A stretch of DNA of 64,000 nt from RPQJ01 sp963707145 (GTDB taxonomy: Bacteria > Pseudomonadota > Gammaproteobacteria > Steroidobacterales > Steroidobacteraceae): contig CAVPOQ010000008.1 in NCBI GenBank assembly GCA_963707145.1, positions 620,001-684,000 on the forward strand. The letters are read 5' to 3'. A program made the position numbers and the translations under genes. Of the stretch, positions 61,181-64,000 are shown one piece after another. The notes under the pieces were generated by a model. That model was not told where the DNA came from. It saw nothing but the letters and a program-made list of their open reading frames with translations, and made no database searches. The stretch's first letter is position 1. Every line of letters starts with the position of its first letter.

Positions 61181-64000
61181 ATGACAACAGAAATGCTTCG
61201 CACGGCACACGCCCGAATGCTTCGCGCCCTCGTCCTCAGGGGCCTGCTGGCATCGGCCGCGCTGTTCGGTGCGTCCGCTGCCGTGGCGCAGGAAGAAGTC
61301 CCGATCGTGATCTCGCCGCTTCGGATCGAGAGCGATCCGAACGGCGTCAACCTCGTCAGCGGCAAGATCGAAATGCCGCCGCCCGTGCTCTCGGTGCCGG
61401 CCGCGCCAAACCTTCGATTCGAACGCGTCCAGAATGCCGCGCCCTACGTCAGTGGGTCGCAATCCGGCGGGGCGGCCGAGATCCCCCAGGCGAACTATTC
61501 GGTGCATACGAAGGAAGGAATGTCGGAATCCTTCCGCTGCCCGGATTTCGAGTGCACGAGCATCACCGGCACGGGATCGTCGTTCATTCCGGGCGCGAAC
61601 ACCTACACCCGCGGTGGGACCGGCGAAACGTACGTCTTTGATCGACTGTCGTCCCAGATCACCAACGGGACCACGGTGGCGACGAAGTATTACGCGTCCT
61701 CGATCGGCTACCGGAACGGCGAGCTCATCACGTACACGTATGACACGGCGGTGCTCCCGAGTAATCCGCAGCTGACCTACTATCGACCGACCAAGGTCTC
61801 CAGCAGTCTCGGGTTCTACATCACGATCTCCTACCACTCCAGCATAGTGGGTACCAGCGGCTGGGGCGCGCCTGCGGAAGCGGCGATCTACAACGCCTCC
61901 GCGCCCTCGACACCGCTCGGCCGACTGATTTACAGCGCCGATGGCACCACCATCACGGACATAGGCGGGCGGGTCTACACCTGCACGGCTTGCGGAAACG
62001 CCATGGGGACCGGCATTGAAGCGCACTCCGGGTCGCTCAAGCTCCCGGGAGAATCGTCCGTCGCCGAGCAGGTCACACCGCACCCCGGCCAAGCAGTCGT
62101 CGGTTCGGTCACGCGTGACGGTGTCCAGTGGAACTACAGCTATACGAACCTGCGCTACGACGCGCTCACCTCGGGCTACTGGTTCGACCGGATCACCGTT
62201 ACCGGGCCGAACGACTACAACGTGGCCTACGACATGACCGTTGCGGGTCGGCGCAACGTCATGACCTCCTTTACCGACTCGCTGGGGCGCGAGACCAAGG
62301 TAGAGTTCGATTCTGCGTACCGCCCGACCCGCATCGTCTATCCAGAGGGCAACGAGGTCACTGTCGACTATGACCAGCTCGGCAATGCCATCTCGAAGAC
62401 GACGAAGCCGAAGCCGGGTTCGGGCCTGGCGCAGGTCAGCGAGACCGCAGGGTATCCAACGACCGGATGCTCCGGCTCGGTCGACGACATCAAGTGTTTC
62501 CGGCCGAAATGGTTCCGGGACGGACTGGGGAGACAGACCGATTTTGCCTACAACACCAAGGGCCAGCTGACCCAGCGGACCGACCCGGCCGACGCCGACG
62601 GCGTGCGTCGCAGGACCTATATCACGTACATGACGAGCGCGGGCTTAAGCCGCCCGCGCCTGACCCGGATCTGCGGCGTCGGCACGACCTGCGGCACGAC
62701 CGACGAGGTCCGGACCGAGTACTCCTACTGGGCCAAGACGTTTCTGCCCTCGTCGGTACGCCGGATCGACCAGGCGCGCGGAGAGACCCGCGAGACCCTG
62801 TACTCCTACGACCTGGCAGGTCGGGTGCTGAGCGAGGACGGGCCGCTGCCGGGGAACGCTGACGCGACGTTCCATCGCTACGACGCGTACGGGAGGAAGA
62901 CGTGGGAGATCGGGGCCGCCGATGTCAACGGCGTCCGCCGGGCCAAGAAGTACACGTATCGCGACGCGGATGACAAGGTACGAGCGGTGGAGGAAGGCAC
63001 GGTGCCCGACCAGGCGAGCACCGTACTGACGGTTTACTACCGCACGGACCACACGTACGACAGCCGGCGAAATCCGATGCTCGAGGAGATTTCCTCGGGC
63101 GGCACGACCTACACCGTTACCCAGCGCACGTTCGACGAGCGGGACCGGCTCCAGTGCGAGACTCGCCGCATGAATCCCGCGGCGTTCACGGCGCTACCCT
63201 CGAGTGCCTGTACGCTGGGGACACAAGGGGCGCTCGGCGCGGACCGCATCACTCACAATGTCTACGACGCTGCGGGTCAGCTTCTCCAGGTTCAGCGCGC
63301 CTACGGCACGTCCGTTCAACAGAACTATGCGACCTATACCTACACGCCGAATGGCCAGCGTCAGACAGTCAGGGACGCAAATGACAACCTGACCACGCTC
63401 GAGTATGACGGGTTCGACCGCTTGGCGAAGATGCGCTTTCCGGTGGCGAAGACCGGTGCCAACCAGTCGAGCACGACGGATTACGAGCAGTACGGGTACG
63501 ACGAGGTCGGCAACCGCACGTCACTCCGGAAGCGCGACGGCCGCACCATCGCCTTCAAATACGACGCGCTCAACAGGGTGTGGGTCAAGACCGCGCCGGC
63601 CTCCGCGAGCGGCGCGCCAGGCTACAGCGTGCATTACGGCTACGACGTGCGCGGCCTGCAGCTCTACGCGCGATTCGGCTCCGTCTCAGGCGCCGGCATC
63701 ACTAACACGTACGACGGTTTTGGGCAGCTGCGAGCGTCGACCGTCAATCTCGGCGGCCTCACTCGCAATGTCGTCTCAGACTACGATGCGCACGGCAACC
63801 GTACCCGCATCACGCACCCGGACGGCGCGTTCTTCGAGTACGCGTACGACGCGGCCGACCGCCTCCTGCACGTGTCCGAGAACGGGCCGTCTAGCACGCT
63901 GGCGTCTGTCCTATACGACGGGCTGGGTCGCCGCTCCCAGATTGCGCGTGACACGCTCGGGACAACGACGTCGTTCGCCTACGACCCCTTCTCGCGGCTC
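61181..64000 (+). CDS. RHS/YD-repeat protein (3' truncated by window edge)
   Basis: 940 codons are open with no stop to the right edge. A signal sequence (about residues 10-38) is followed by a beta-rich head and, from about residue 350, repeated YD motifs such as YDLAGRV, YDAAGQL, YDGFDRL, YDEVGNR, YDALNRV and YDGLGRR. These form the barrel that encloses the C-terminal toxin in RHS/Tc-type proteins. The toxic tip and any immunity gene lie beyond the window. Codon use is visibly less GC-rich than the rest, suggesting transfer. Confidence 0.85.
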   Translation, partial: MTTEMLRTAHARMLRALVLRGLLASAALFGASAAVAQEEVPIVISPLRIESDPNGVNLVSGKIEMPPPVLSVPAAPNLRFERVQNAAPYVSGSQSGGAAEIPQANYSVHTKEGMSESFRCPDFECTSITGTGSSFIPGANTYTRGGTGETYVFDRLSSQITNGTTVATKYYASSIGYRNGELITYTYDTAVLPSNPQLTYYRPTKVSSSLGFYITISYHSSIVGTSGWGAPAEAAIYNASAPSTPLGRLIYSADGTTITDIGGRVYTCTACGNAMGTGIEAHSGSLKLPGESSVAEQVTPHPGQAVVGSVTRDGVQWNYSYTNLRYDALTSGYWFDRITVTGPNDYNVAYDMTVAGRRNVMTSFTDSLGRETKVEFDSAYRPTRIVYPEGNEVTVDYDQLGNAISKTTKPKPGSGLAQVSETAGYPTTGCSGSVDDIKCFRPKWFRDGLGRQTDFAYNTKGQLTQRTDPADADGVRRRTYITYMTSAGLSRPRLTRICGVGTTCGTTDEVRTEYSYWAKTFLPSSVRRIDQARGETRETLYSYDLAGRVLSEDGPLPGNADATFHRYDAYGRKTWEIGAADVNGVRRAKKYTYRDADDKVRAVEEGTVPDQASTVLTVYYRTDHTYDSRRNPMLEEISSGGTTYTVTQRTFDERDRLQCETRRMNPAAFTALPSSACTLGTQGALGADRITHNVYDAAGQLLQVQRAYGTSVQQNYATYTYTPNGQRQTVRDANDNLTTLEYDGFDRLAKMRFPVAKTGANQSSTTDYEQYGYDEVGNRTSLRKRDGRTIAFKYDALNRVWVKTAPASASGAPGYSVHYGYDVRGLQLYARFGSVSGAGITNTYDGFGQLRASTVNLGGLTRNVVSDYDAHGNRTRITHPDGAFFEYAYDAADRLLHVSENGPSSTLASVLYDGLGRRSQIARDTLGTTTSFAYDPFSRL

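Noticed and set aside
1..64000. tRNA, rRNA, CRISPR arrays, insertion sequences and phage attachment sites
   Set aside because: No cloverleaf, regularly spaced repeat, transposase or integrase motif was seen on either strand.

Overview
The window is very GC-rich (about 70% by eye), with short intergenic gaps and many 4-bp ATGA/GTGA start-stop overlaps. OxyR with E. coli-numbered cysteines, a 324-residue CysB, YajQ, ComM/YifB, DUF4124, the DUF2868/DUF3482 pair, FecA-like and OprP-like outer-membrane proteins and a PEP-CTERM protein all point to a Gram-negative proteobacterium. Gammaproteobacteria is the most likely class, but the sequence alone does not settle it. No rRNA, tRNA, CRISPR array or insertion sequence was seen, and no gap between genes exceeds 300 bases.

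Layout. 1-7.5 kb: the 3' part of a two-domain fatty acyl-CoA reductase, a GFA-fold protein, a coupled DUF2868/DUF3482 GTPase pair, a 25-residue membrane peptide, a lipid kinase and a DUF4124 protein. 7.6-12.3 kb (minus): a 2-oxoacid:ferredoxin oxidoreductase (beta, fused gamma/alpha) with a GltD-like flavoprotein carrying Fe-S clusters. 12.4-17.0 kb (minus): a five-gene surface-structure operon with two subunit-like secreted proteins, a small secreted protein, a PapD-like chaperone and an outer-membrane barrel ending in an SdrD/Cna-B-like domain. 17.3-20.1 kb: OxyR coupled to a PCu(A)C copper chaperone, a Nudix hydrolase and a D-2-hydroxyacid dehydrogenase whose first codons are frame-shifted. 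20.3-28.1 kb (plus): the most striking region, a group 3d-like NAD-reducing [NiFe]-hydrogenase locus hoxF1-hoxU1-hoxF2-hoxU2-hoxY-hoxH-hoxW, in which the diaphorase module is present twice and each copy has the same upstream motif.

28.2-39.3 kb holds a frame-broken nitroreductase, an acyl desaturase, a Fur-box-preceded FecA-like receptor, YajQ, membrane and DUF proteins, a HerA-like ATPase, a DUF1254 lipoprotein and a tyrosine phosphatase. 39.5-51.5 kb looks like a sulfate-type anion-uptake region. On the plus strand is an apparent operon of cysA (with a C-terminal Usp-like extension), cysT, cysW, a sensor kinase, a response regulator and a flavoprotein. On the minus strand are an OprP-like porin, a frame-broken sulfate-binding protein and an ABC exporter. 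A cysB regulator lies at 57.5 kb. 51.6-60.2 kb holds a second ABC exporter with no standard start codon, hypothetical proteins, a LuxR-type regulator divergent from a PEP-CTERM protein, cysB and comM. 60.3-64.0 kb is compositionally different and encodes a YD-repeat/Fn3 secreted protein and an RHS protein that runs off the right edge.

The metabolic theme is redox flexibility: H2 oxidation coupled to NAD, ferredoxin-linked 2-oxoacid metabolism, and oxidative-stress, copper and sulfur handling. Three genes each have one single-base frameshift in a short G/C run. This pattern fits uncorrected assembly indels better than true gene decay, so the protein calls there need care.
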